64,000 bases of DNA from Warburgia ugandensis (taxonomy: Eukaryota > Streptophyta > Magnoliopsida > Canellales > Canellaceae). A model generated the notes under the pieces. It had not been told where the DNA came from. It saw only the letters and a list, made by a program, of their open reading frames with translations, and ran no database searches. The stretch is from the NCBI GenBank assembly GCA_035236585.1, contig CP141132.1, positions 19,567,945 through 19,631,944 on the forward strand, given 5' to 3'. Shown here piece after piece: positions 13,422-24,470 of this stretch. Position 1 is the stretch's first letter. Every line of letters starts with the position of its first letter. Made by a program: the position numbers and the translations under genes.

Positions 13422-14681
13422 ATTGGACTATAGGTGCTGACTGGAATAGAGTCACTGGTGACCACCGTCTGCTACCCTTATCCCTTGCTAGCCAGTCTCT
13501 AACAGCATTGCCTGCTCCTAAATTTCAAATTGATGATGATCGTGAGGATGGGATAGGGTGTGTGCGATGTGAAAACCCAAAAAGAAAACCTGCCAGCGTC
13601 GACCCACCATCCCTCTTCTTCTGCTCCTGGTCCTCGTATTCCCTTCTCTGCCACCAGCAACGGCTCTGTGGTGGTGAACAAAGCTGTTGGGTACAGTGTA
13701 CACATAGGGAAAAATGACTCAAATCAAAGATCCTAGTCGTTCATCATATTCCACTTGACATCACGGACACAACCCCTCAAGTGATTTGATGATTGGAATT
13801 GATCTGATGGAACTCTAGATGCAACAAGATTGTAGAGCCAAGATTGCTTATATCCTTGACCATCCAGTAGCTATTTGGTGCTCCTAACAATCTGTTAGGT
13901 GGGAATGGTTACAAATCCTCTCCAATTTATTCTAATTTGAGTATAATGTCCTTGTAAATTGTAAAATCCCTAGAAATTTTATGGAAAACTGAACATGATT
14001 AGAATCTTGTAGGTGAGATCTAGTGCCTTGGATTGTCTAATCAACCAATTTAGACCTGTGAACTTATATTTAAAGGTTAATTCACCACTTAGGGATTTCA
14101 ACAATGTTAAACCATTGGATTTCTATTAGATACATAAACATGAAACATGATCAGTGTCATGGATGAGTGCTATCATGTTGCCTTGTTCTGATCAATGCCA
14201 GGGATTAACTTAGAGAAAATTCTGGACCGTGGAAAGCTAAGAGAAGAACTAAATTGCAATGATGAAGAATTTTAATGGGAATGTATGTATGTTTCTAATA
14301 TTTGCAAGTAGTCAAGAATGAAATCATGAACAGAAAATATTAATCACTAATCAATAAGTGGATTTGATGGTTATGAAGCTAGTGAAATAGATAAACATCA
14401 TAGCAAGTAGGTGGAATTAAGCTTGCTATGTTTTTTAGTATAATTGCATTTTGATTTATAATATGCCTTGAATGAAGTTAAATATGTATGCTGCGTTTTG
14501 AATGGAAGTTTAAGTATTCATGCAAAAATACATGTTATTTACTATTTATCTTGTAAGGAAGGTCTACAAGATTCTTTAGTGGCACTTGGGTATGTGATTA
14601 CCCATAATTGTGTACGTGTTTTCCACAAATTTATATTAGATGATATTAATAAAGTTTGATGATTTGTTTCGTGCATCTTGC

Positions 14682-15423
14682 CTATGTAGTTAGAGGCACT
14701 CCTAGGCACTAGGCGCATGTACTACACTTGAATTTCGTAAAATCGCAAGGGTTTCAGGTGCCAACACCTATGCGCCCGCCTGGTTGTGCCTACAGCCTAT
14801 GTTCAAGCGACCCTTCGATGCCTAAGCATAGTCGACGAGTTGTTAAAACCCTAAACTTCATTTATTTTCATTTTTTAATCTTTCAACCCTATTTTCCCTT
14901 CTCTTGAGAGCCTCTACTATGGAAAGGACCACTCCTCTTCAAGATTTTAGAGATCTAAGAAAAGAAAAGGTATGGATTCATGAATCTTCCACCTAAAACC
15001 CTAATTTTTTGTAAAAAAAATGTAAAAGCCAATGCCATTTTTTACTTTTTTCATTTTAAGCTTACTTTTTTTTACAAATCTTGATGGTTTCTCATTATAT
15101 AGGTAGAAACAAACATTCCATTTGATTTTATTATTTTTTTTCTATAGATTAAACTTCTTTTTAAGTATTTTTCAATTTTTTGAAAAAATAAATATAATTT
15201 TGAAATAACTTTCATTTTTTACATTTATTCCTTGAAACAAAATTTCATTCACATATATAGCTTCCTTTCATACAAATTAGCATGTTTGAATAATATATCA
15301 TCATAGAATTACATTTCTATGTTTTTCTTACTTTTTTAGGATTTTTATAATTCTTAATATTTATTTTTGCACTTTGTGATCTAGGCCTGCACCTAGTTTT
15401 GCCTTGTGCATCTAACTACATAG
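14682..15423. mobile_element. hAT-like MITE inside LTR A
   Basis: This 742-bp noncoding insert has terminal inverted repeats beginning CTATGTAGTTAGAGGCAC on the left and, read inward from the right, CTATGTAGTTAGATGCAC. It is flanked by near-identical 8-bp duplications, CATCTTGC (14674-14681) and CATTTTGC (15424-15431). An 8-bp duplication points to the hAT superfamily. Both ends are rich in 'taggc' words while the interior is AT-rich. No transposase was seen, so it is non-autonomous. Confidence 0.75.
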
Positions 15424-15461
15424 CATTTTGCTATGATATTTTATTATGAATGACTACGATC

Positions 15462-16440
15462 TATGTGGCCACAGATACAGTTAAAATCAGATGACTCATG
15501 AGAGTTAGTCTAGCCTATTTGTAGAATGTGATTCACATATATAGTTAAAATTAGGTGACTTATGAGTTGATCCTGACCCTTGTATAGACTATATTATATT
15601 AATATGGTTAAAATTAGGCAACTTACAAGAGTTGGTCTTGGCCCATCTAAAGACTGTAGTCTAGGTGATTACAGAAACAATTAAAATCAAATGGCTAGAG
15701 TAAGTTGGTCTAGCCTATGTATAGTCTATGTTATATTGATCCGGTTAAAATCAGATGACTCGTGAGAGTTGGTCTTGGCCTGTTTGCACATTTTGCTTTG
15801 TTGATGATGTTAAAATCAGGCGACTAGAGAGAGTTGTTCATGGCTCTTATATGGACTATGTTATGTTGATATGGTTAAACTCAGGGAACTCATAAGAGTT
15901 GGTCCTCACCCATCCAAAGACTGTGATTAGGTGATCATAGATATAGTTAAAATTAGACGACTTGGGTAAGTTGGTCTGGCTGATGTATAGTCTATATTGT
16001 ATTGATATGGTTAAAATCAACCAACTCATGAGAGTTAGTCGTAGCCTGTTTGTATATTTTACTTTATTGATATGATTAAAATCAGGAGACTGTGAGTGTT
16101 GGTCCTGACCCTTGCAGAGACTGTGTTATGTTAATATAGTTAAAATTAAGTAACTTGTAAGAGTTGGTTTTGGCCCATCTAAAGACTATGGTCTAGGTGA
16201 TCACAAATACGATTAAAATTAGACAACTTGAGTGAGTTGGTCTGGCCCATGTATAGTCTACATTGTATTGATACAGTTAAAATCAGCCAACTCGTGAGAG
16301 TTGGTCCGGGCCCATTTATATATTTTACTTTGTTGATACAGTAAAAATCAAGTGACTCGTGGGAGTTGGTCATGGTCCTCCACAAATACTGATTTACTTA
16401 TAAGGCTAAAATCAAGCGACTCGTCAAGGTTGGCCTAGAT
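15462..16440 (+). repeat. Higher-order tandem array, ~66-bp monomer
   Basis: About 15 monomers carry the core 'ggttaaaatcag.cgactc' followed by 'gagagttggtc.tggccc'. A variant marked by 'aggtgat' recurs at 15663, 15929 and 16195, exactly 266 bp apart twice, so groups of four monomers form a higher-order unit. It lies in the downstream third of LTR A. Confidence 0.85.
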
Positions 16441-17318
16441 TGGGGTGAGTTATAAGACCCCTTTTGTTTTACTAGCAAGAGTAACCGATGAGCGTGGATG
16501 CAATTTAGCACTGGCAAGCTTCTAGGTGCTCAAGATTTTGATATATTTTGATTATTTGTGTTATATGATTCCTTGATGGAGTTTTGAGGATTTGTGTTGG
16601 GCATTTGTCACTGAGGTTTGATAGGATTGTCTAGATGATAATTTGGGGTTTTGTGCATATTTCAGTATGTTTTGAGTTTTTTGGCAGAGTTGAGAATCTG
16701 ATATAGATTGTGGTATTATGATTTGAATGAAACATATTGACATGACACATTAAGGTTTCATACCTTCATTTGACATACTGAAATCCAATTTTGACTGGAT
16801 ATTACTATATGAATTTGTTTGTGAGCTTATGATATTTGACATTGATTTGTGAGTAATGAAAATCTAGAAGATATGTATATTTTTTACATGTATTTCCAAT
16901 TTCTCAAAACTATAATTCAGATTTACTTATGATTTAATGAGATTGAGTTCGATCCTCATCGAGCATTTGAATTAATGACTGAACGATTTTGACATGAAAT
17001 GTATGTTTTGTAACTTTATAGAATTAACGTGAGCATCATGTTTTAATATATATATATATATATATTGATTTTGATCATATATGAAGTGTTGTTAGAATAG
17101 AAGAAGGAAAGCAAAAGATAGAATGAGAAGCTGCAACAGCAACAGTGACCCCAAACTAAGCATAAGAACATATGAATGTTCTTTTTAGGATTGATATATT
17201 AAACTGTCATATTATGACTATAGTTTGTGGACATGTGGACATGCATGAGAAATGTTTGGAATGATGACTATGACTCAACAAATTTTGGCTATGATAAAAC
17301 TTGTTTTCAAATTATCTC

Positions 17319-17457
17319 TGTGATGACCCAGGTTTTTGAAACATGATTTGTAAAGTATTTTGAAAGGCAGGGCCCTTAAGAGTGTAAAAAATTTTCGCAA
17401 AACAAAGCAGCGGAATTCTTTTCTTTAGAACTTGTTTTGAAAACCCAAGTCGTCACA
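17319..17457 (-). repeat. LTR terminal module, inverted copy
   Basis: This 139-bp segment forms the end of LTR A. It is bounded by inverted repeats TGTGATGACCCAGG... and ...CCCAAGTCGTCACA. Its interior reads as the reverse complement of the terminal module of LTR B (26180-26314), with roughly eight differences by eye. The modules in the two solo LTRs have the LTR B orientation. Confidence 0.85.
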
Positions 17458-17459
17458 GT

Positions 17460-17471
17460 TGGTATCAGAGC
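17460..17471 (+). other. Primer-binding site, tRNA-iMet type
   Basis: TGGTATCAGAGC is an exact match to the common tRNA-iMet primer site of plant LTR retrotransposons. It lies two bases after the end of LTR A. Confidence 0.95.
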
Positions 17472-17586
17472 GATTCGTCCAATCACAGTACAGTACAAAT
17501 ATGTCCAAGGAGAGATTATAATCCAAGTCTAGATTAAGATAGAAGTAGTTGTATAGAAGACTAATAGAATTTTGGTTTATGAGCAG

Positions 17587-18720
17587 ATGCCACCAAAGAG
17601 AGTCACAAGGCAAACAGCTCAAAATACTCCAGAAGACAATATGGAGAGAGTAACCATGAGTAATATGGAAGAGATGATGACAAGGATGTTAAGGAACCTC
17701 ATTCCTCACCTACAACAACCCCAAGGTTCATCACCTCCGGTAGAAATACCAAGTACGCAGGCTCAGGCTCAGCCTGAGGTGAGACATACTATACCAACAC
17801 CACCACCAACTGCTCCCACACTAGGACAAGGGCAATCTTCCCTTGTACCAAGTGAAGAAGTGGGAAAATCCCCATTAGCACCAGAAAAAGTTGACAAAAT
17901 GCTGGAAAGATTTCAAAAGAGGACTACATTATATGATGGCAAGGGGGAAGCTGAAAAGGCTGAAGAATGGATATATAAAGTTGAAAAGACTTTTAGTGCA
18001 CTACATCCTCCTTCAGAGTTGAAGGTGAAATTTGCCACATATTTATTTAAACAAGAAGCTACATTTTGGTGGAGATCAGCTAACAACACCTTCTTCTCAA
18101 ATTCTGAAGATACTACATGGGAAGAATTTAAGGAAGTATTCAACCATAAATATTTTCCTTCTCATGTACAACAAAGGAAGTTGATAGAGTTTTTGAACCT
18201 AAAGCAAGGGGATATGTCAGTGGTGGACTATTATAACAAGTTCACACAACTAAGGAGATTCGCGACTCATGTGTGTGACACAGAAACACACACCGTGGAT
18301 CGATTTATTGAAGGGCTACACCCAAGGCTGAAAATAAAGGTGCTGGGTACTTAACCCACTACCTTGGCAGACTGTGTGGAAATGGCCTCCAAGTTTGAAG
18401 ATGAGTACAAAAAGGGTCAAGTTACCAAGTTCAGGGGAGGAGGAAACAATAACCTAAGACCTTTCTAGAAGAATAAAAGACCTTGGAACAATTTTAAGCC
18501 TCAAAGAAATCAAAGGAATAATGAACTAAGGCCAAATAGACAGCCATGTCCAAGATGTAGAAAATTTCACCAAGGCAATATCTGTCCACGACCTATACAA
18601 CAACAACCACAACGATTTCCAATCAAGTTCCACAATTATAGGGAGTATGGATATATCGCCGCCCACTATACCAAACCATTGGCAGTCAGGGAAGCAAAAC
18701 TAGAAATTGCTCCTCGACAC
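17587..18720 (+). pseudogene. Chromovirus gag pseudogene
   Basis: This is the capsid/nucleocapsid portion of a Tekay/Del chromovirus polyprotein. The start at 17587 (MPPKRVTRQ) was chosen because chromovirus Gag commonly begins MPP(R/K)R; an upstream in-frame ATG at 17572 adds five residues. A proline/glutamine-rich N-terminus is followed by the capsid core around residues 105-250 (ATFWWRSA, EFKEVFNHKYFP, FIEGLHPRL). In-frame stops lie at 18352 (TAA) and 18466 (TAG). The nucleocapsid zinc knuckles are decayed: CPRC remains near 18547, but the second knuckle reads FHNYREYGYIAAHYT, with its cysteines replaced. There is no frameshift relative to pol. Confidence 0.92.
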
Positions 18721-19260
18721 CCAGGAAGGGTCTTCGCCATCACTGACGGCCAAGCTGGACCATCCAATGCGGTAATTGAAGGTACACTACTTGTAGCAGA
18801 CAACTATGCCAAAGTACTGTTTGATTCTGGATCTATGCATTCCTTTATATCTTATGAATTTGCATCTAGTATACAACTATTAGTGAAAAACTTGGGATTT
18901 GATTTAGATGTAACAACTCCAGTTGGAAAAACAGTTAAACTACAAGAATACTTGCATAATGTACCTCTAGAAGTATTGGGCAAAAGAATGGACATAGACC
19001 TCATTTTATTGAACATGGAGGATTTTGACATCATACTGGGTATGGACTGGTTAACAAAATACTAGGTAGTTATGGACTGTCACAAGAAGAAACTCACATT
19101 TAGTATACCATGGGAGAAAGTATTAATACTGTATGGGAAACACAATGACTTAGACAAATCCATCATCTCAGCTATAAAGGTAGTCAAACATATGTCCAAG
19201 GGGTGTCAGGCATTTCTAGCAATAGTGGTTTCCTTAGATGTTGAACAGCCCAGGATAACA
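18721..19260 (+). pseudogene. Chromovirus aspartic protease region
   Basis: It continues in the same frame as gag. The retropepsin active-site motif is intact as LFDSGSMHSFIS near 18820, and the family motif DIILGMDWLTKY ends the domain at 19062. A TAG stop follows immediately at 19063. The family normally has an amino acid there and then VVMDC, which continues here after the stop. The product would have cleaved the Gag-Pol polyprotein. With the stops before and after it, this copy is inactive. Confidence 0.9.
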
Positions 19261-19720
19261 GAAATTGAAGTGGTCAAGGAATTCCAAGATGTTTTTCCTG
19301 AAGAACTACTAGGGTTACCCCCACACCGAGAAATTGAGTTTACGATTGACGATATACTGATTTACTCTACCAGTATCAAAGAACATCAAGAACACTTACG
19401 AATTGTACTAAATACCCTCAGAACACATAAACTATTTAGTAAATTTAGTAAGTGTGAATTCTAGTTAGAGAAGTTCAATATTTTAGGTCATGTAATTTCC
19501 AAGAATGGAGTAGAAGTGGACCCCACCAAGATTGAAGCAGTAATGAATTGGGAGAAACTTAAAACAGTAACAGAAATATGTAGTTTTCTTAGACTAGCAG
19601 GATACTACCGTAGATTCATTCAAGGGTTCTCTCGTCTAGCTCTTCCTATGACTTCCTTGACAAGAAAGGGGGTACAATTCACGTGGTCAAAAGAATGTGA
19701 AAATAGTTTTCAAGAGCTAA
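19261..19720 (+). pseudogene. Chromovirus reverse transcriptase, core deleted
   Basis: The pre-RT segment ([25 protein letters not shown]) runs directly into DDILIYS, the tail of the RT catalytic motif. The fingers and most of the palm, about 170 residues in the family, are missing between about 19345 and 19355 without loss of frame. Both expected junction sites would contain an Ile-Asp codon pair (ATTGAC-like), so a deletion between short direct repeats is likely. The thumb/connection follows ([34 protein letters not shown]). A TAG at 19462 replaces a normally conserved tryptophan after CEF. No polymerase activity is possible. Confidence 0.92.
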
Positions 19721-20160
19721 AGAAGAGGTTAACTACAACACCAGTATTGACTTTGCCAGCTGAGAGTGGGGTATATGAAATATACTGTGATGCTTCAGGC
19801 AAAGGGTTAGGAGGTGTGTTAATGCAAAATGGGAAGGTTATTGTTTATGCATCTAGAAAATTGAAGAAACATGAAATAAATTACCCAGTACATGACCTAG
19901 AATTGGCAGCTGTAGTTTTTGCATTAAAAATTTGGAGACATTATTTGTATGGAGAAAAATTCAATGTATTTACAGATCATAAGAGTCTAAAATACATCTT
20001 CACTCAGGATGATTTGAATATGAGACAAAGAAGATAGATAGAGTATATCAAAGACTATGATTTTGCCATCCAATACCATCCTGGAAAGGCAAATGTAGTA
20101 GCTGATGCATTAAGTAGACAACCAAGAGCTCTACTCACAAACATCACAATTAAATTAGCT
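19721..20160 (+). pseudogene. Chromovirus RNase H domain
   Basis: This is the RNase H domain that degrades the RNA template during reverse transcription. Catalytic positions are visible as [23 protein letters not shown] and [15 protein letters not shown] at 20035 replaces the tryptophan usual after RQRR. The domain ends with the conserved [12 protein letters not shown] stretch before the integrase. Frame is kept. Confidence 0.9.
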
Positions 20161-21300
20161 TTTGTAGAAAGAGTCCTTAAAGCCTAAGAAGAAGATACAT
20201 CAACTCAGGAATTGTGTGAAAAGAAAGGATTTGTTAAGGGTACAGATGGGGGCATACGTTTTCAGGAGAGATTGGTGGTTTCTTCAAATAAATGTCTGAG
20301 AAAGGAATTGATACAAGAAGCCCATCAGTCAAAGTTTTCTATACACCCTGGAGGTACAAAGATGTATCAAGATTTAAAAAGAAACTTTTGGTGGGAAGAC
20401 ATGAAGAGAGAAATAGGAGAATTTGTGGCTAAATGTCTAAATTGTCAACAAGTAAAGGTTGAACACCAAAGACCAGCTGGAATGTTATAAACATTGGAAC
20501 TTCCAGAATGGAAATGGGACAATATCACTATGAATTTTGTAGTGGGATTGCCAAGGACCCGGGCAGGCCATGACATGATTTGGGTGGTTGTAGATAGGCT
20601 AACAAAGTCAGCACATTTCCTTCCAATTAGACAAAACCAATTAGTTGACAGTCTAGCTAAGTTATACATTAAAGAAATAGTATGACTTCATGGGATTCCA
20701 CTATCCATTATCTCAGATAGGGATGGAAGATTTACTTCGAGATGTTGGAAGAGTGTACAACAAGCCTTGGGAACCTCAATTAAACTCAGTACAGCATTTC
20801 ACCCTCAAACAGATGGTCAAATAGAAAGGACTATTCAAACCTTAGAAGATATGTTGAGAGCATGTGCATTAGATTGGAAAGGGAGTTGGGATGAACATCT
20901 TCCTTTAGTAGAATTTGCATATAACAACAGTTTTCATGCAAGTATTGGTATAGCACCATATGAAGCATTGTATGGACGGCCATGTCGATCACCAACCTGT
21001 TGGAGTAAAGTTGGAGAAAGAAAGCTGATAAAGCCAGAACTAGTGGAACAATGTGTAGACAAGGTCAGATTGATACAGAAGAGGTTGTTAACAACACACA
21101 GTCGACAAAAGAGTTACGCAGATAAAAGACGTAGAGACTTGGAATTTGATGTGGGGGAGCACGTATTTCTAAAAGTATCACCTGTCAAAGGAGTAATGAG
21201 GTTTGGAAGCAAAGGAAAAATTAGTCCTAGATTCATTGGTCCATTTGAAATCTTAGAAAGAGTTGGTCCAGTGGCCTACAAATTAGCCTTACCACCCCAA
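20161..21300 (+). pseudogene. Chromovirus integrase
   Basis: This is the integrase that would insert the cDNA copy. The HHCC zinc domain is intact (H in EAHQSKF, H in IHPGG, CLNC at 20434-20445). In the catalytic core the first Asp is replaced by Asn (MNFVVGLP, codon at 20533, a G-to-A change). The second Asp (SIISDRDGRF) and the Glu (GQIERTIQTLED) remain. Stops lie at 20185, 20488 and 20683. The C-terminal GPF/Y-like segment (FIGPFEILERVGPVAYKL) is present. The frame matches gag and pol. Confidence 0.92.
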
Positions 21301-21570
21301 CTCTCATAAATACATAGTGTCTTTCATGTGTCTATGCTAAGGAAATACCTCCAATATGACACTTATGTACTTCAAAGGGTGCCAGAAGAGCTAAATCCTG
21401 ACCTAACCTTGGAAGAAAAGGCAATACGAATTCTGGACCGCAAGGAACAAAAGTTAAGAACCAAAAGCATTCCGTTAGTCAAAGTCCTGTGGCAACATCA
21501 CTCTCTTGAGGAAGCCACGTGGGAAACGGAAGTAGAAATGAGGAAGACGCACCCTAGTTTGTTTGAGTAA
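21301..21570 (+). pseudogene. Chromodomain tail of the integrase
   Basis: After a TAA at 21307 the frame resumes with IHSVFHVSMLRKY. It then shows a chromodomain-like tail, RILDRKEQKLR, LVKVLWQHHSLEEATWE, ending at TAA 21568. This C-terminal fold marks the Tekay/Del chromovirus branch and is thought to steer integration toward particular chromatin. It is the main reason for the family assignment. Confidence 0.9.
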
Positions 21571-21605
21571 GTAGTGTATTACAAATTTCGAGGACAAAAT
21601 TATTG

Positions 21606-21619
21606 TAAGGGGGGAAGAT
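21606..21619 (+). other. Polypurine tract
   Basis: TAAGGGGGGAAGAT directly precedes the TGTAATAACCCC start of the 3' LTR. It is the usual plus-strand primer position. Confidence 0.9.
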
Positions 21620-22208
21620 TGTAATAACCCCAATTTTTGTAATTGATTGAGAAAATCAATAAAGTTTAAGTTTAAGATATTTCGGGCTGAAATATAAGGG
21701 TTATTTAGAATATACTTTTTATAAAAGTATAATCAAATCATAAGACATGTAAAATTGAAATTAAACTTAGAAACCCTTCAAAATGACTGTAAGCATGACA
21801 AATTCTGAATTCGGATGAGAAATCCTTAAGTTTCTTCATTTCTTGGACAAAAGGGGTAAAATAGTAATTTTATAGAAAAATCAAAACATGAGACATCAAA
21901 ATTTAGAATGTACTGAGAAATATGAATGCAACGCCACTAAGTACACTCAAATCCGAGATCATGGGTATAAAAACCAAAATTTTATACATAAATGGTAAAA
22001 CGGTCTTTTTACACCCATGTGGGGCCCACAAGGGACCCAACAACCAATCTTATCAGTAGCCCACGTGAAGTCATGGGTCAACAAACATCAGCTGGTCTTG
22101 GTGAAGAAAAATGGGGCATGGGGAAGAAAAAATGGAGCATGGGAGACTTTCATGCCATTTAATAATAAAAAATAAAATATTATAATCATGAAAAAAGACC
22201 CAAAATGC

Positions 22209-22218
22209 CTATAAATAC
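22209..22218 (+). promoter_or_regulatory. LTR B TATA box
   Basis: CTATAAATAC lies about 590 bp into the LTR. The same TATA context occurs in the solo LTRs at about 33056 (plus) and 45012 (minus), so it is conserved across copies. Confidence 0.65.
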
Positions 22219-22809
22219 AACCCCAAAAATCCTCCAAAAATTCTCTTCACTCTCCCTGAAAAATTAGATCTAGATCCCTCCCCAAAAACCAAAAATTTCC
22301 AAAAGATAGATCTCTTTTCAAATTGTTTTTCATTTTAGATTGGTACAAGAGACCTAAAATCAATTAGGCACTCTGTTCCAAATCTAATTTGATCAATTCC
22401 ACCATTCAAAACTTCCCAACATATTATTCTACAAAACCCCCAAAGAAATTTCAAGATCCAACGGTTCAAACAACGAAAATTTGCAAGAAAAGTGGATCTT
22501 AAGCCATATCTTCATGAACAAGGTATTTTTCTAAATTGGGTATATAACTGAGGTTTTTTCTCCAATCAGGTAGGTGGAAATACTTTCCATATATGTCTAA
22601 TACTGTTTTATGTAATTTTTAGTTTACTATAATTTATTTTGATAATAAAAAGGTAAAAATAAAGTAAACACCAGAATCCTTAATTCTGGATGATAGAGTA
22701 CTCAAATAAAAATTCTGATTGCACCAATCAATCCAGAAGGGTCCAAAACCCCTAGGGTAGAATTTTCACAAAGATCAGAGATGTTTTGGGCCTTCAATTG
22801 AGAGAGGAT

Positions 22810-23165
22810 TGATTGGACGGTCCAGAATGGACTGTCCGATCTCCGGATCTAACGGCGCCCAAAACACACACGTGACGCACCGTCGGAAATGGCACGTGCG
22901 CTGTATGTGGAGTGTCGTTCCAAGCAACACAACGGTGCTTCCGTCAAATCCACAAGCGGACGGGCCAGACAAGAACCCCATTTGCGGGCGTGCGGACGAC
23001 GAGCGTTCCGCTCGTCCCGTCCGCATCTGTGGATGCACCTCAAGGGCGCTTCCTCCATTCATCCTAGCGGACGGGCCCGATGAACTGAACGCGTCTGCCT
23101 GGTTGGGTTTTCCTCCCGAACGATCTGGACCGTCTGTTCCTTGGGCCCAGATCAAATCTAAGCCC
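22810..23165. other. CpG-rich segment in LTR B
   Basis: A GC- and CpG-rich block in otherwise AT-rich DNA. It contains a near-perfect hairpin at 22992-23024 (GCGGACGACGAGCG paired with a downstream CGCTCGTC...GTCCGC). The equivalent parts of the solo LTRs (about 33190-33290 and 44720-44850) keep only short 'cagacgcac'-like pieces. Open frames of 60-126 codons on both strands here reflect the lack of AT-rich stops rather than coding. Confidence 0.8.
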
Positions 23166-24019
23166 TAGGAAGGACTGTGAACTTCCATATCCAATTCCGG
23201 AGTCATCTGAACTCCAAATTGAGATCAGAAAGAAGATATGGAAAGCTTGAAACCTCTATTTTCTAATAAAATGATAAAATGGACATGTTATTTAGTAAAA
23301 ACTTTCTGTATTAAAGAAACAAGTTTCCAATTACCAAGATCTTCAAGATTTGAGATGATCAGATCCTGAAAATATGTTTTAATAATGATATACTATTGAA
23401 ATAAAGTAAGATCTATGGTTTAATTGGATATATATGAGATATATTAAGGGATCTACCCATTATGTTCGAAAAACCCTAAAAATACAAAGGGACCCACTTG
23501 ATCAATGAGATCAAGTGTGATCAGATCCTTGGGATGGAAAGAATAAATGTTGATATGATGAAATCCAAGGAAATCATGAATGGATTATGACAAAAATAGA
23601 TAAATATGATCTCTTGACCTTAATAAAGAAAATTCCCTAAATATAACTAAAATCCTTAATCAAAGGAAAAGATCTAAAATCAAATGGTTGGATCATAAGT
23701 AAAGGTTTCTAAAAATGTTAATGTAATTAGTTTCATAGCATTTTAAATATGATTATATTATAAAGCATGCTAGTATAATATTTAGAGTTTAGCATGATAT
23801 GTGATTTCATTATTATCATAAGGTGCTAGATTTAATTATTTTAAGTACCTTGCCTCATTATCATTAAATGTTAAATTATGAAGTTTTATGCTTTGAATTT
23901 ATAATTCATTTATGGTTAAATGTTATTAGTAGATTTACTTGTTATGAGATAAAGAGCATAAAACATCAAAAATGTATTCTAATGAGAAAATAGAGTTTCA
24001 TTACACAAATAAGAATGGA

Positions 24020-24470
24020 GTACTTTGTACTTAATTAGTAAGGGCTATAATTAGTAGGACAATATAAGGATTATCAAGTCCTTGGCCCAAATTAGGAAAA
24101 GAATAATAAACCCCATGAATGATATTATAAATATTCATGGACTTAATTAAAATCCATTAGAAAGAATACTTAGGGTAAACATACTTATAGGAACCTTATG
24201 AAAGGTTGAGCTATGGTCATTCTAGTGAATGATGAACATAGTGGTTAAGGGGGTTATCTAATAGAGCCTCGCTCTTCCCCTACCTTCCATTGACGTTTGT
24301 GAGGTCTAAACGCCTCCTTACATGAGGATTGAAGTAACCACTTTGTGTTCACTCATTCAGCTAGTAAGCCTTAGCCAATTGGAAATAAGAGGAGCAGTCT
24401 AGATTTAGGATTGAATAAGCTACCTTCAACCAGCACATTAACTAGTTGAATAATAATAATAAGAGCATAA
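24020..24470 (+). repeat. Shared ~0.4-kb noncoding module, copy 2 (LTR B)
   Basis: It has the same landmark order as copy 1: 'ttagtaagggc', 'ttggccca', 'taaaatccattagaaag', GAGG(24301)-CCTC(24313)-GAGG(24324), 'taaccacttt', 'agctagtaag', 'agaggagc'. Confidence 0.85.

Noticed and set aside
15462-16440. CRISPR-like regular repeats
   Set aside because: Monomers are contiguous and diverged with no unique spacers, and the setting is plant LTR DNA. It is a tandem satellite-type array.
17319-17457. Independent MITE at the LTR end
   Set aside because: It has inverted-repeat ends, but the module always forms the LTR terminus itself (TG...CA ends) and no target duplication brackets it.
22775-23168. 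119-126-codon frames on both strands in the GC-rich block
   Set aside because: GC-rich DNA lacks AT-rich stop codons. The solo LTRs do not preserve the frames.
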